A stretch of 64,000 nt of DNA from the NCBI GenBank assembly GCA_013306675.1, contig JABLUY010000140.1, forward strand, positions 1-64,000, given 5' to 3'. The DNA is from Thraustochytrium sp. TN22 (lineage: Eukaryota > Sar > Bigyra > Thraustochytrida > Thraustochytriidae). The position numbers were made by a program, and so were the translations under genes. This document shows positions 46,419-56,099 of this stretch, one piece after another. Position 1 is the first letter of the stretch. Every line of letters starts with the position of its first letter. Below the pieces are notes generated by a model. That model made no database searches. It was not told where the DNA came from and saw nothing but the letters and a program-made list of their open reading frames with translations.

Positions 46419-47615
46419 TCACTGCTCCTGGGCCGTACGGTGCTTTTCCCGCTCATGGGCAGCACGCAGGACGCGGTACTGGTCATAACGAGCCGTGGCG
46501 TACTCGAGGTAGCCAAAGTCAATGGAGGAGTTGCCTGCTTGGGCAATGCCCCAGAGCGCCCACTGCAGATGAGATGCGAGCGTGCCGAGACAAGCAAACT
46601 CGCAGAGACGGTCGATGACGGCGGCCTGCGAATCTGGTACCTTGGCGCCCTCGGCGAAGAGGCGGTGCGTGTCCTTGGTGTGCTCGAGGTAATGCCGGAA
46701 GAAGCGCTCCTGCTGCGCACGGGTCGGGTACATGTCAACGTCGAGATTAAAGCCGGGAAAGCGCGTGCTGAAGTTGTTGACGGACATCTCACAAAAGGTG
46801 TTGCCAAAGTCGAAGCCGCAGTAGTCCATGCCGCTGTACTCAAAGTCGATAAGGTAGGCGCGCTTGAGGCGGCCCTGGCGGTGGCGACGCACCATGACGT
46901 TGCCGGACTGGAGGTCGCGATGGCAGAGCACAGAGCCCATGCCGGAGCGCTTCATCTCGGCTTCGAGCCAGTCAATCTCGTCCGCCATCACGTCTACGCG
47001 CAGGGCGGCCAGCTTGAGCGCCTTGAAGGGCTCGCGGTCCTTGTCGAATGTCGTCTGCGTGGCGGAAGTGAAGAGCTGGCGCATGATGCGCGGCGTCATC
47101 GGGCCCGTCTGTGCGTCGAGCGCGGCGTCTGCCGGCAGCAACGTCGAGTGCATGACGGCCATCAGGCGAGCCACCTCCTTCATGACGTCCGGGTCGTGGA
47201 GCTCGCGGTTCGAGAGCGACTTGGCGTTCGTGATGAACTCCTCCGCGCGGCCGCCAGGGAAGACCCCGTAGATGCGCGGCGCGATGCCAGTGTTCGACAG
47301 AACCGCGCACACCCCCTGCTCCGCCGCACGGTCGATGAACTCGTCCGTGCCGCTGCCGAAGAGCCGCACGAGCGCCAGCCGCGCAGGCCGCTCGCTCTCC
47401 TCGTCGCTGCTGCTGCTGCTGCTGCTACTGTTGCCAGCGTCTTCGTCGCCCGCCGGTCCGCCCGCCTCCTCGGTCACGCGCACGAGCTTGAGCTCGTTGG
47501 TGAGCCCGCCCGTGACGTTCGCGCACTCGAAGCGCTCCGCGGCCAGCGCCGCCCAGCCGGGCACTGCGGTGCGCGCGCCTGCGATGGCCGCCTCCTCGAC
47601 CATGTCGGCGGCCAT
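46419..47615 (-). CDS. Choline/ethanolamine kinase
   Basis: A 398-residue kinase of the choline/ethanolamine kinase family. Recognisable parts are NVTGGLTNELKLV for the first nucleotide loop, RLFGSGTDEFIDRAAE, APRIYGVFPGGRAEEFI, the Brenner motif VLCHRDLQSGNVMV (aspartate near residue 233) and YLIDFEYSGMDYCGFDFGNTFCEM, the DxE motif that binds magnesium. It phosphorylates choline or ethanolamine with ATP, the first step of the Kennedy pathway to phosphatidylcholine and phosphatidylethanolamine. SGMDYCGFDFGNTFCEM is typical for both substrates; the ethanolamine branch is slightly favoured by the RIYGVFPGGRAEEFI text. The ATG at 47615 is the first in frame; upstream the frame is open only through a GTG at 47696. 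A Ser-rich insert (about 62-72) is encoded by a GCT/AGC run. It is head-to-head with the SDR gene at 48462. Confidence 0.92.
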   Translation of the reverse strand: MAADMVEEAAIAGARTAVPGWAALAAERFECANVTGGLTNELKLVRVTEEAGGPAGDEDAGNSSSSSSSSDEESERPARLALVRLFGSGTDEFIDRAAEQGVCAVLSNTGIAPRIYGVFPGGRAEEFITNAKSLSNRELHDPDVMKEVARLMAVMHSTLLPADAALDAQTGPMTPRIMRQLFTSATQTTFDKDREPFKALKLAALRVDVMADEIDWLEAEMKRSGMGSVLCHRDLQSGNVMVRRHRQGRLKRAYLIDFEYSGMDYCGFDFGNTFCEMSVNNFSTRFPGFNLDVDMYPTRAQQERFFRHYLEHTKDTHRLFAEGAKVPDSQAAVIDRLCEFACLGTLASHLQWALWGIAQAGNSSIDFGYLEYATARYDQYRVLRAAHEREKHRTAQEQ

Positions 47616-48461
47616 GGCCGCCCCGCCGCTGCCTGCGCGCCGGGCGCCGCCGCGCGCCGCCGCGCGGGCCCGCGCCGCGTGGCGCGCCTGCAGCACGAGC
47701 GCGCTCCACAGTCTTCCGCGCCGCCGCCCGCCGCCAGCGGCCGCTGGCGCGCCCCGGGGGCGCGCGGGGCCGGGGAGGGGCGGCCTCCTGGCGGGCCCTC
47801 GCCTCGCGCCGCGCCCGCGAGCGCCTCCGCGGCCGCGCGCGAAGCAGCTCTGCCGCGCAAGGCCCTTGCGCCTCGCGCCTCCGCCTCACGCGCGCCGCGG
47901 CGCCGCGTTCGTTCTTCCTCCCTCAGAACGTTCCGTTCCCGGCGTGGAGCGCGCCGCGAACGAAGAACGAACGGCCAGGAACGTTCCCGTTCGTTCCGGC
48001 GCGAAGCAGAACAGAACAGAACGGAACGGAACGGGGCGCTACTGCTCTGGTCTGCTCTCAGAGCGCTGGTCTGCGAGTCCGCTGCGCGCGAGGCCGCGCC
48101 GGCGCGCGCGGAGGCGGCCGGCGAGCGCGGCCGCGCGGCCCCGCGGCGCGGGCATGGTCGGCAGGAGCCCCGGGCGCCGGCGCGCGCTCGTGCGGGCCCC
48201 GGTCCGGCTCGGGTCGGCCCAGGCGGAGCGCGGTCCCGCCATGGGCGCCGGGGTCGGGCTGACGCACGGCGGGTCCTACCCCTGGCGAGGCGAGCGGCGG
48301 CGGCGGGGCGGCAGAACGGAATCCGAGGCACGGCGAGCGCGCTTGCTCAGCTCGGCGGAGAGGTCGGGCCTGCTCGCGGCGCGGTCGGGGTCGACGTCGT
48401 CGTCGTCGTCGGTGCGGTCTTCGGGTGCGCCGGGGCGTAGCGCGTCGGAAAGCAGGCGAGG
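47616..48461. promoter_or_regulatory. Shared promoter region with heat-shock-element-like inverted repeats
   Basis: 846 bp between two divergent gene starts. Inside, 47907-48030 has a dense cluster of GAA/TTC words: AGAACGTTCCGTTCC (47925-47939), GGAACGTTCCCGTTCGTTCC (47978-47997) and CAGAACAGAACGGAACGGAA near 48008-48027. A 12-bp inverted repeat (CGTTCGTTCTTC at 47907-47918 and GAAGAACGAACG at 47962-47973) could form a hairpin. Alternating nGAAn/nTTCn units are the binding site of heat shock factor. The remaining part is extremely GC-rich. Confidence 0.5.
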
Positions 48462-49433
48462 ATGGAGCGCGTGAGCAAGCTGGCGGCGCAGCTGACGGCG
48501 CCCGCGGCCGCCCGCGCCGGCGTGGCGGCCTGCGAGACGAGCGCGGACGTGTTTGAGGACAAGAGCCGCGATGCGGTCAAGCTGGACGCCGCGAGCCTGT
48601 TCTCGATGCGCGGCAAGGTGGCGCTCGTGACGGGCGGCAGCAAGGGCATCGGGCGCATGATCTCGAGCGGCTTCGTGGCGAACGGCGCCAAGGTGTACGT
48701 GTGCTCGCGCAAGGGCAAGCTGTGCGACGAGGTGGCCAAGGAGCTGAACGAGGAGGCGAAGCAGGCCGGCAACGGCGGTTCGGCCGTCTCGCTGCCGGGC
48801 GACCTGTCCACGCTCGAGGGCGTGGAGAGCGTGGCCAAGCGCCTCGCCGAGCTCGAGCCCAAGCTGCACGTGCTCATCAACAACGCCGGCGCCACCTGGG
48901 GCGCGCCCTTCGAGGAGTACCCGGACGCCGCCTGGCAGAAGGTCATGGACCTCAACGTGCGCCACCTCTTCAACCTCACGCAGAAGCTCGCGCCGCTCCT
49001 GGGCGCCGCCGCCGTCCACGGCGACCCGGCGCGCGTCGTCAACATCGCCAGCGTCGACGGCATCCGCGCCACTCAGACCTCGGGCCCCACCGCCGCCTTT
49101 GCCTACACCACCTCCAAGGGCGCTGTCGTGCACCTCACCAAGGCGCTCTCGCGCGCCCTCGTGCCGTACCAGACCACCGTGAACTGCGTCTGCCCGGGCG
49201 TCTTCCCGAGCCAGATGACCAAGTTTATGCTCTCCAGCGAGGCCGGCAGTGACGCCTCCGCCAAGGGCAACCCGCTGCGCCGCGTCGGCCGCACCTCCGA
49301 CATGGCTGGCACCATGCTCTACCTCTGCAGCCCGGCTGGCGCCTACACGAACGGCGCCATCCTCGCCGTGGATGGCGGCGGCCACCTCTTTGGCGACCTT
49401 GGGTTCACGCTTGACTACGAGAAGAAGAAGTGA
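48462..49433 (+). CDS. Short-chain dehydrogenase/reductase (classical SDR)
   Basis: A 323-residue protein. After about 48 residues of charged N-terminus, the Rossmann domain shows TGGSKGIG (57-64), INNAG (139-143), the catalytic serine in NIASVDG (S197) and AYTTSKG with the catalytic Tyr215 and Lys219, then PGVFPSQMTKFM and the late VDGGGHLF strand that is usual for FabG-like SDRs. The extra residues between S197 and Y215 (18 instead of about 13) point to the RhlG-like 3-oxoacyl reductase branch. It uses NAD(P)H to reduce a carbonyl; substrate unknown. The start ATG 48462 is well supported, and no targeting peptide or membrane segment is obvious, though the first 25 residues could be an organelle signal. 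Confidence 0.9.
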   Translation: MERVSKLAAQLTAPAAARAGVAACETSADVFEDKSRDAVKLDAASLFSMRGKVALVTGGSKGIGRMISSGFVANGAKVYVCSRKGKLCDEVAKELNEEAKQAGNGGSAVSLPGDLSTLEGVESVAKRLAELEPKLHVLINNAGATWGAPFEEYPDAAWQKVMDLNVRHLFNLTQKLAPLLGAAAVHGDPARVVNIASVDGIRATQTSGPTAAFAYTTSKGAVVHLTKALSRALVPYQTTVNCVCPGVFPSQMTKFMLSSEAGSDASAKGNPLRRVGRTSDMAGTMLYLCSPAGAYTNGAILAVDGGGHLFGDLGFTLDYEKKK

Positions 49434-49599
49434 ACGGGCGCCTGAGGCAAGCACGGGCGTGCGGGAGCGAAATAGGAGGATGTGCTTAGATTTGGCCTCA
49501 CGCCTTTCAATTGGGCCTTTGCGCCTCACACCGATTTTATGAAATAATTCACACGCACACATGTTCGCTCGCTTCTGCCTTGGTCCTCACGTCGTCTTT
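49434..49599. other. Short tail-to-tail gap
   Basis: 166 bp between the SDR and TPR gene stops. Nothing is seen. Confidence 0.5.
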
Positions 49600-50427
49600 T
49601 CAATCGTACTTGACAGGAGGGTCAATCCGGAAGGCTAGGAACCGCCGCAGCTTGGCCTGCAAGACCTGGCAACACGAAGGTTCTCGGCCTTGCGCCCAAT
49701 CTAGATGCTGCTCTTTTGCCCCCGCGGCCTCCGCGCGCCGGCTGCCCGCCAGCATGCGCCGCGCCAAGTCGCTCTGGGCCGCGTGCACCGCCTTGGCGGC
49801 CTTGACAGCCTCCGCCAAGAGACGACGTTCGGCCGCGGCGCACCCCGGCTCGAGCGTCTCGGCCTGGGCGAGGTCCGCGCGGGCGGCGCGCAGGTCGCCC
49901 AGCTCCGTGCGGGCCCTACCGCGCCGCAAGAGCGCCTTGAGGCAGGTCTCGTCCACCTTCAAGGCCTGATCGCAGAACTGCACGACGCGTGGCCAGTCCT
50001 GCGTACGCGAGTAGCACGTGGCGAGGTTCGTCAGCACCGGCAGCTGCAGGCTTTCCCTGGCGCGCGCCGCCTGCTCGGGGGTCTCGCCAAAGTCGAGTCC
50101 AATTGTGGCGTCCAGATACCGCTGAATGGCGCGCTCCGTGTCGCCCGCCGCGAAGGCCGCATTTCCCTCCTCCTTGCGCTGGAGCGCCCACTCCAGCTTC
50201 TCGTCAGCGTTGAGCGGCTGCAGGAGGCGTGCCAGCTGGCCGGCGCGCATCTGAAAGTCCGCCTGCGAGAGCGCCTGGCGTCCGTCGCGGTCGTACTCAT
50301 CGTCGTCCAGGACCTGGCCCGTGGCGCGGTCGCATCGCTTGATCTGCACGCTGCCACCGCCCGCCGCCGCCAGGTTCGCGTTCAGGCACTCCACCACTTC
50401 CGTGGCCGACAGCAGCCCCTCCGGCAT
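49600..50427 (-). CDS. TPR-domain protein, immunophilin-like
   Basis: A 275-residue protein with three tetratricopeptide repeats at about residues 79-200: LEWALQRKEEGNAAFAAGD, LPVLTNLATCYSRTQDW and ETCLKALLRRGRARTELGD. The lysine/asparagine pattern (KEEGNAAF, NLATCYSR, KALLRRGRA) is that of the carboxylate clamp that binds the C-terminal EEVD of Hsp90 or Hsp70. The N-terminal region (about 1-75) has no recognised domain and no FKBP core, so it is not a full immunophilin. After the repeats comes an Ala-rich helix and a final CQVLQAKLRRFLAFRIDP segment. Such proteins are usually co-chaperones. The ATG at 50427 was chosen because upstream there is only a TTG in frame at 50508. Confidence 0.8.
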   Translation of the reverse strand: MPEGLLSATEVVECLNANLAAAGGGSVQIKRCDRATGQVLDDDEYDRDGRQALSQADFQMRAGQLARLLQPLNADEKLEWALQRKEEGNAAFAAGDTERAIQRYLDATIGLDFGETPEQAARARESLQLPVLTNLATCYSRTQDWPRVVQFCDQALKVDETCLKALLRRGRARTELGDLRAARADLAQAETLEPGCAAAERRLLAEAVKAAKAVHAAQSDLARRMLAGSRRAEAAGAKEQHLDWAQGREPSCCQVLQAKLRRFLAFRIDPPVKYD

Positions 50428-50848
50428 GCTTCTTGCGCGCCGCTCTGGCGCCGCGCCTCGCTCCGCATGCGCCTTTGCGGGCGCCTCCAAGCGTCTTTGA
50501 TTCACCAATCACCGCGGCGTCGCCGCCGCCGCCGCCGCGTCCCAGTCCGTGAGGCCGTTACGGTCTCAACTCTCGCTTCACGCCGGCGGGCAGCCATGGC
50601 CAGACTTGGAAAGAAAGGCGCCTGAGCTCACGTTCACCGCGCCAGGGGCCAGAGCCCGTCAGAGCTGCAGAGGGAGAGCGAGTAGGTGCGAGCCTCTCCA
50701 AGCTTTCCTGGTCGCTCAGCTTGCGTCTTGAAGCTCGGCTCAAGACCTTGCAGGCAGGAAAACATCAAGTCACGGTGGCTTTTTTTCCCTCGACATGCAC
50801 ATGAGGCCGCGCAAACCGGGCGTTAGGCTAGACCTGGGTGGCTCAAGG
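50428..50848. other. Intergenic region
   Basis: 421 bp between the TPR start and the second SDR stop, both on the minus strand. It has GCC-triplet runs near 50515-50540. No gene is seen. Confidence 0.5.
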
Positions 50849-51784
50849 TCACTCCTTGGCGGACTCAATGACGGAAAAGAGACGGTCTGCGTGCTCACGG
50901 TTGTGGTTGCTGACGGGGCTGCGGAGCAGAGGCGACTTTACGCCGAGCTTGTGCGTGAGGCACTCGAGCACGGCTTTGCCATAGACGGTGGTGAGCTTGA
51001 GATGGTCGGGGAGGAAGACGAGCTCGGTGCCGTACTCAATGGCATCGATCGTGCCCTGAACGACATCGTCGATGCTGAGCATGGGGCTGAGCGGGTGCTT
51101 GAAGCCGCTGAAGAGGGCCGTATCAATGTGCGTGGGGCAGATGCAGGAGACCTGGACCTTGGAGCCGCGCTCGTAGAGCTCCACGCTGAGCCCCTCGGCG
51201 AAGCCCTTGGCGCCGAACTTGGATGCCGCGTAGTCGACCATGCGGGCTGCGGTCGCGTAGGCAGCGATGGAGGTGACGGCGACGATGTGGCCGCTGTCGC
51301 GCTCGAGCATGCGCGGAAGGAACGCGTGCACCGTGTACATGTGCGCAAGCATGTTGATGCGCACGGTGAGCTCGCTACGGTCGAGGTTCGCATCGCTGAA
51401 GTAGACGTTGCCGGCGTAGATGCCGGCGTTGTTGATGAGCACGTCGAGGTCGCCCTGCACGCGACGCGCCGCCGCAAGCACGGCGTCGCGGTCCGCGAGG
51501 TTGACGCGATCAACCTGAACCTCGGCGTCGGGCGCGGCGGCGAGCACGAGCGCGCGCGTCTCCTCGAGCGCCTCTTGCTGCACGTCCCAGAGCACGAGGC
51601 GCGCGCCGCGCTTGGCGAGGTCCAGCGCGAGCCCGCGGCCCACGCCGCTGGCGGCGCCCGTCACCAGCACGAGCTTGCCGTCCACGGTCTTTTGCTTGCG
51701 TGCCAGGGCGCCGAGCGCCACCTTGGCCAGCACGGCGGCGGCGGCCACGCGCGCCGCGTTGCGCCACGTGAGGTAGCCCGACAT
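50849..51784 (-). CDS. Membrane-anchored short-chain dehydrogenase (SDR16C/RDH10-like)
   Basis: A 311-residue SDR. The N-terminus (MSGYLTWRNAARVAAAAVLAKVAL) has a hydrophobic segment that could anchor the enzyme to the endoplasmic reticulum or a lipid droplet. The cofactor loop is TGAASGVG (42-49), then INNAG (117-121), the catalytic serine in VTSIAAYATAA (S172) and YAASKFGAKGF with Tyr185 and Lys189. The sequence after that, VELYERGSKVQVSCICPTHIDTALF, matches the SDR16C group (retinol, hydroxysteroid and related lipid dehydrogenases). The substrate is unknown, and the family acts on lipid alcohols and ketones. ATG 51784 is preceded by low-complexity DNA; the frame remains open back over the neighbouring FCP1 gene to 53101, but that extension is out of line with any SDR and I reject it. 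It is head-to-head with the FCP1-like gene at 52427. Confidence 0.88.
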   Translation of the reverse strand: MSGYLTWRNAARVAAAAVLAKVALGALARKQKTVDGKLVLVTGAASGVGRGLALDLAKRGARLVLWDVQQEALEETRALVLAAAPDAEVQVDRVNLADRDAVLAAARRVQGDLDVLINNAGIYAGNVYFSDANLDRSELTVRINMLAHMYTVHAFLPRMLERDSGHIVAVTSIAAYATAARMVDYAASKFGAKGFAEGLSVELYERGSKVQVSCICPTHIDTALFSGFKHPLSPMLSIDDVVQGTIDAIEYGTELVFLPDHLKLTTVYGKAVLECLTHKLGVKSPLLRSPVSNHNREHADRLFSVIESAKE

Positions 51785-52311
51785 GGCCGCGGCGTGGCTC
51801 TGCGCAACGGAGCGCGCGAGCGAGCGAGCGAGCGAGCGAGCGAGGCAGCAAGCGAGCGAGGCAGCAAGCGAGCGAGCGAGCAAGCGAGCGACGCGGGCCC
51901 TGCTCGCAGCTTGCGCGTGCGCTTGCGTTCTGCTCCTGCGCGCGACGGGCGGCGGGCGGCGGGCGGACATGGCCGCCGCGTCGCATGCCGCAAACAGCGT
52001 CGGTGCAGTCCTCACCTCGCTCATGAGCAGAGCCCGGCCATCTCTCCTGGCGCTGCGGCTGCGCCGATGAAGCGGCGCTCGGGGCGGCGCGCGCCTCGCG
52101 AGGCGGAGTGAGGGACCTGCGCAGTGCGCGCGCCTCCGACTCGGCGGCGCGCGCGGCCGCGGCCGCGCGAGCTTGGGCTTGCTCGTTCGAAAATTCAAAC
52201 TGTTCAAGCAGGACGTCACTGGCAACTTGAACTTGAACTCGAAGGCAAAACCAAAAAGCAAGAGCAGGCTCGCGGCGCTCGCGGCGCTCGTGGCGCCCGT
52301 GGCGCTCGCGG

Positions 52312-52351
<40 letters not shown>

Positions 52352-52426
52352 GCCGCCGCGCGGGCCGACAGGCTCGCTCCCCGGCCGGTGGCAAAGGCCG
52401 CGAAGAAGGCGAGGAAAGGCGAGGAA
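51785..52426. other. Head-to-head promoter region
   Basis: 642 bp between the divergent SDR and FCP1-like genes. GCGA runs lie at about 51812-51892, a mixed-composition stretch near 52185-52260, and GGC triplet runs at 52318-52352. The frame of the FCP1-like gene is open back to a GTG at 52124. No separate gene is seen. Confidence 0.5.
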
Positions 52427-53699
52427 ATGGTGGTTAGCGGCGGCGGCGGCGGCGGCGCGGGCGGCAAGCGCGCGCGGCAGCACGCGCTGCTGCCCGCGGT
52501 GGTGGTGGACCTGGACCACACGCTGGTGCACGCGTCCGGCGAGGTGCCGTCGCTGGCGGAGCTGGAGTCGCGGCGCGAGAGCGAGTCGCAGAAGCTGGAC
52601 GTCTTCTCGATCGATATCACGTAAGTGACGGGCTGGCTGTGAGTGGTTGGCTTGCTGGAGGCTGACGTCGCCCGCGTGTAGCCCGAACGAGCCGCGCATC
52701 TTCTGGTGCAAGGTGCGGCCTGGTGCGCGAGCGCTGCTGGCGCGGCTGCGGCGGCTGAACTTCGTGCTGCTGGCGTACACGCAGGGCGCGGAGACGTACG
52801 CACGGCAGCTGCTGCGCGTGTTGGACCCCAAGGGCGCGATCTTCGGCGAGCGGCTGCTGGCGGCGGCCGACAAGTCTGGCGACCGGCCCATCAAGACGCT
52901 CGAGCGCGCGGCGGACGTGCTGGGCATGGACCCCAGCCGTCTGCTGGTGCTGGACGACCGCATGGACGTCTGGGCCGTGCCAGGCGAGTCGCGCGCGCGG
53001 CTGCTGCGCGTGCGGCCCTTCGTGTGGTTCCACAACCCTTCGCGGGACGAGGTCATGCGCCGCGTCAAGCACGTGTCGGGCATGCCGCGCTTCCTCTTCA
53101 ACAGGCAGTCCTTTGACGACCGCGACTACATGTACCTGGGCCGTATCGGCGAGGTCCTGGTGGACATCTGGCAGCAGTCGCTCATGGACGTGAACGGCGA
53201 CTTGAACTCGGCCGCGCGCGTGGTGCGGCGGGAGGTTCTGGGCGGCATGGTCATCTTCGTGGACAGCGCAGAGGTGGCGCCGCCCGGGTCCGAGCTGTAT
53301 GACGAGGCCATGGCGGCCGGCGCTACGTTGCGCACGGCATTTGACAAGGATGCGACGCACGTTGTGACCATGGCGACCTCCATCACTTCGACGCTTCAAA
53401 AGACCATCGACGCCGGCCTTCCGGTGTACTCTGCGGAGTGGCTCGTGGAGAGTCTGGACCGCTGGGAGGCGCTCGAGGGCGAAGACGCCGCGGCCTTCGT
53501 GCCGGCGTTTGTGCACAAGCACGCGCGCAAGGGAGAGCAAGCGTCAAGCGCTGCTGCCGCCGTCGCTGCCGCCTCCGCCTCCGCCGCTGCCCCAAAGCAG
53601 CCCAAGCTCAAGATGCTCTCGATGGCCGAGGCGTCCAAGGCGCTGCCGACGCCGCCGGGCAAGCGGCGGCGGCGGCGCAAGGGATCCGGCGTAGCATAG
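52427..53699 (+). CDS. FCP1-type CTD phosphatase with C-terminal BRCT domain
   Basis: Two exons, 52427-52620 and 52682-53699, give 403 residues. The 61-bp intron between them starts GTAAGT and ends TAG, and joining restores SIDIT-PNEPRIFWCKVRPG in frame. Exon 1 holds the HAD motif VVVDLDHTLVH (D28, D30), and exon 2 holds KVRPGARALLARL, LLAYTQGAETYARQLL and VLDDRMDVW (the second aspartate pair). The FCPH/NLI-interacting-factor domain covers about 25-190. A BRCT domain follows at about 244-335 (VIFVDSAEVAPPG, ATHVVTMATS, VYSAEWLVESL). This order is that of FCP1, which dephosphorylates the RNA polymerase II C-terminal repeats. The protein is shorter than animal FCP1 because it lacks long N- and C-terminal parts. 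The Lys/Arg-rich end (GKRRRRRKG) is a likely nuclear signal. The ATG at 52427 is the only Met in frame before the domain. Confidence 0.92.
52621..52681 (+). other. Intron of the FCP1-like gene, phase 2, 61 bp
   Basis: GTAAGTGACG at the donor and GCGTGTAG at the acceptor. Exon 1 ends at 52620 in ATC-AC and exon 2 starts with C at 52682, completing a threonine codon. Confidence 0.92.
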
Positions 53700-54032
53700 C
53701 ATACCGAATGTAAAGGCAATGGGGGGAGACTGCGCAAGAGCGCAAGAGATCAAACAGGCGACGCAGGCCGTATTGACAGTGAGTGACGAATGCAAAGGTA
53801 GTTTTGACAACTCGATAACTCAGGCAGAGAAAGAACGCGTGCGCGCAACAAATGTTTTATACAAAAAAAGGTCAATCAGAAGCGGGCACGAAGCGCAATA
53901 GAACAAACCAAACAGGCGAGGTGAGAGCCCCGGGGCGTCCGCCCGCCGTGCACGTGCAGGCAGCAGCCACCAAAGGGTGGTCGGTATCCCAACAAACACC
54001 GCGCGGCAGCCGCGCAGAGCTGCCCGCACGAA
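53700..54032. other. Tail-to-tail gap
   Basis: 333 bp between the FCP1-like and cyclin stops, with relatively high A content. Nothing else is seen. Confidence 0.5.
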
Positions 54033-54725
54033 TTACGCGTTCCTGACGAGGACCTCGACGGAGCGCCAGAATTGGTCCGAGCTGGCGGAGAGGTCAAAGG
54101 AGACCATCGTGCAGAACTGGACCTCAAAGTCGTTCAGCTGCGTGAGCGGGACGCCGCCGACCGTGGCCATGAACTTGTTGGGGATGGCCTTGTCGCGCCA
54201 GGTCTTGGCGGCGAGCGTGACGGCCGTGAGCAGGATGCGGTGCACGTTGCAGCGCGTGAGCACAAAGTCGGGCTGGCGCTGCATGAGGCGGTCCACGAAG
54301 ATCACGGCCAGCACGACGGCCACAAAGCCGGGCGACACGCCCGAGGTGGACGCCTCGCCGTCGTGGTTGTCGTTGAGAAAGTCCATGAGCCCCAGCGCGT
54401 ACTTGTCGAGCGCGCGCTTGGGCTCGGTGCCCACGGAGAAGCGCGGCTCGGGGCGGCCAAAGTGCTGGCTCGCCAGCCGCCACAGCGTCGTCCCGAGCTT
54501 CTCCACCACGAGCCGCTCGTCCAGCACGCTGCCGGCGGGCCGCGGCGGCCGCTCCGGCGTGGCTGCGGCCGCGGGCGACGCCGGCCCAGGCCTGCTTCCT
54601 CTCCCGGCCGCGCCGCCGGGGCCTGACGCCGTGAGCCGCCGCACGAGGACGGGCACGACCGAGGCAGGCGTCGCCGGGCTGACCATCGCGCCTCCGACGC
54701 CGAGCGGCGCCGGCGACCCCCGCAT
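54033..54725 (-). CDS. PHO80-like cyclin (P/U-type)
   Basis: A 230-residue protein with a single cyclin box of the PHO80 type at about residues 90-225. Recognisable text is PGFVAVVLAVIFVDRLMQR, followed by LTRCNVHRILLTAVTLAAKTWRD and NKFMATVGGVPLTQLNDFEVQFCTMVSFDLSASSDQFW. Such cyclins partner with PHO85/CDK5-type kinases and act in phosphate sensing, cell cycle or morphology. An Ala/Pro/Gly-rich N-terminal region (about 1-60) lacks motifs. The ATG at 54725 is the first in frame (a second lies at 54686); upstream the frame stays open only by GC-rich composition to 55310. The cyclin ends with a short, non-conserved VRNA. Confidence 0.88.
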   Translation of the reverse strand: MRGSPAPLGVGGAMVSPATPASVVPVLVRRLTASGPGGAAGRGSRPGPASPAAAATPERPPRPAGSVLDERLVVEKLGTTLWRLASQHFGRPEPRFSVGTEPKRALDKYALGLMDFLNDNHDGEASTSGVSPGFVAVVLAVIFVDRLMQRQPDFVLTRCNVHRILLTAVTLAAKTWRDKAIPNKFMATVGGVPLTQLNDFEVQFCTMVSFDLSASSDQFWRSVEVLVRNA

Positions 54726-55723
54726 GCGTCGCCGCGCCGCGCCGCGCCGCGCCGTGCCCGCCGCGCCGCGCAGGCCCGCTCCGCGCGCGCCGCGCTCCGC
54801 GCAGCCGCCGAAGCGGCCGCCGAAGCCTTGCGGGTTTGCTTGGCGCGAGCAGCCGCAGGCCACGGCGGCCGCCCGCGCGCGCGAGGCCACGCCGCGAGGC
54901 TCAACGCCTTCCTCCTGCGTCGCGCGGCGGCCGTTCGCCGTCCGCCGTTCGCCGCGCGCGGTCGATCGCAGGACGCCGGCCCCTGGCCGCGCGCTTTGAT
55001 CCCGGAACCGGCGGCGGCGGCGGCGCGCGCTCGCTCGCTCGCTCGCTCGCTCGCAGGCAGGCGGTCGCGGCCGGGCGCGGCCAGCGGCTCCGCCGGCCTG
55101 CGAAAGCGATTTGGGCGCGGCCTTGGCGTCGTGGACGGCGCGCCGGCAGTGGACAGGTCCACACGGCTCCGCGAGCGGCACGCGCGCTTGAAGGCGGCGC
55201 CGGCGGCGTTGGCGCGCGGAAAAGCGGCTGCGGGGGCGGCGCTGTTCACAGCGGCCCAAGAATGCGCGGAGCGGCCCCGCAGCGGGCGGGTGCGGGGTGC
55301 GGGAGCCCACTTAGGCTTGGGCTCCTAGGGTTTGCCATACCAGGGAGGCGCAGAGCCAAGGGCAGCGGGGAGTTTGGGGGCTGGGGGAGGTGCGGAAAAG
55401 GAGAATGGCTGGGGGGCTGCGGGGGCGCTGCCTTGCTGGACCCGCCGGCGCGGCGCCGGCCGGGGAGGCGAGGCGTGACGGGCCGAGGGCGGGCGCGAAA
55501 GCAGCGCCTGCGACTCGGACTCGCGTCACTCGCCAAGCGCCGCCGCTGTGAGTTGATGAACTCGGAGATTTCTTGGTCGCTCATGTCGGCGGCCGGCGGC
55601 CGGGGCTGACCAAGCAGCTAGAAGCATTTGTGAAGCCTATCCGAGTGCCTCGCGACGGTCAAGAGCCCGCTCCGCGCGCGTTTCGCTGTTGACAAGGGCC
55701 CTGCCACCTCGACAAACCTTCTC

Positions 55724-55770
55724 TACTTGACTGTGAGACCTCGCTCACTTGACTGTGAGACCTTGCTCAC
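55724..55770. repeat. Two-copy direct repeat, about 24 bp unit
   Basis: ACTTGACTGTGAGACC occurs twice, each followed by TCGCTC or TTGCTC. Confidence 0.9.
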
Positions 55771-56099
55771 TGTCAGTCTCGCTCTGAGCATAAAGGGGCC
55801 GTCGACGGCTTCAGCTTGTCCGAGTGGGCGACGTTGATGCAGCCGTAGGTCGATGAGCTTGACGGCTTGGGCGTGGAGCGCCGCGAGCGCGGCTGAGAGC
55901 TCGGCAGCAGCCGCGGCGGGATCGCCGAGCAAGGTTACTATCCTGGTGCGGCGGCGGCCCAGCAATCTGGCGAGGTTGACGCCCTAGTCACGGCCACCCT
56001 TGTCCAGGCTGGAGTGACTTGAGGGCACGGCATACCTTGACCTCTTTGTCCAGCTCCGAGGCTCGCGGTACGCAACGCAGACCCTGTGCGCGGAGAACC

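Noticed and set aside
46308-48474. Plus-strand ORFs of 710 and 400 residues across the choline kinase locus
   Set aside because: They are antisense to the kinase and continue into GC-rich promoter DNA; no motif is present.
50849-53101. 750-residue version of the second SDR reaching over the FCP1-like gene
   Set aside because: The extra N-terminal 440 residues are antisense to exons of a well-supported gene and are unlike any SDR; ATG 51784 explains the protein fully.
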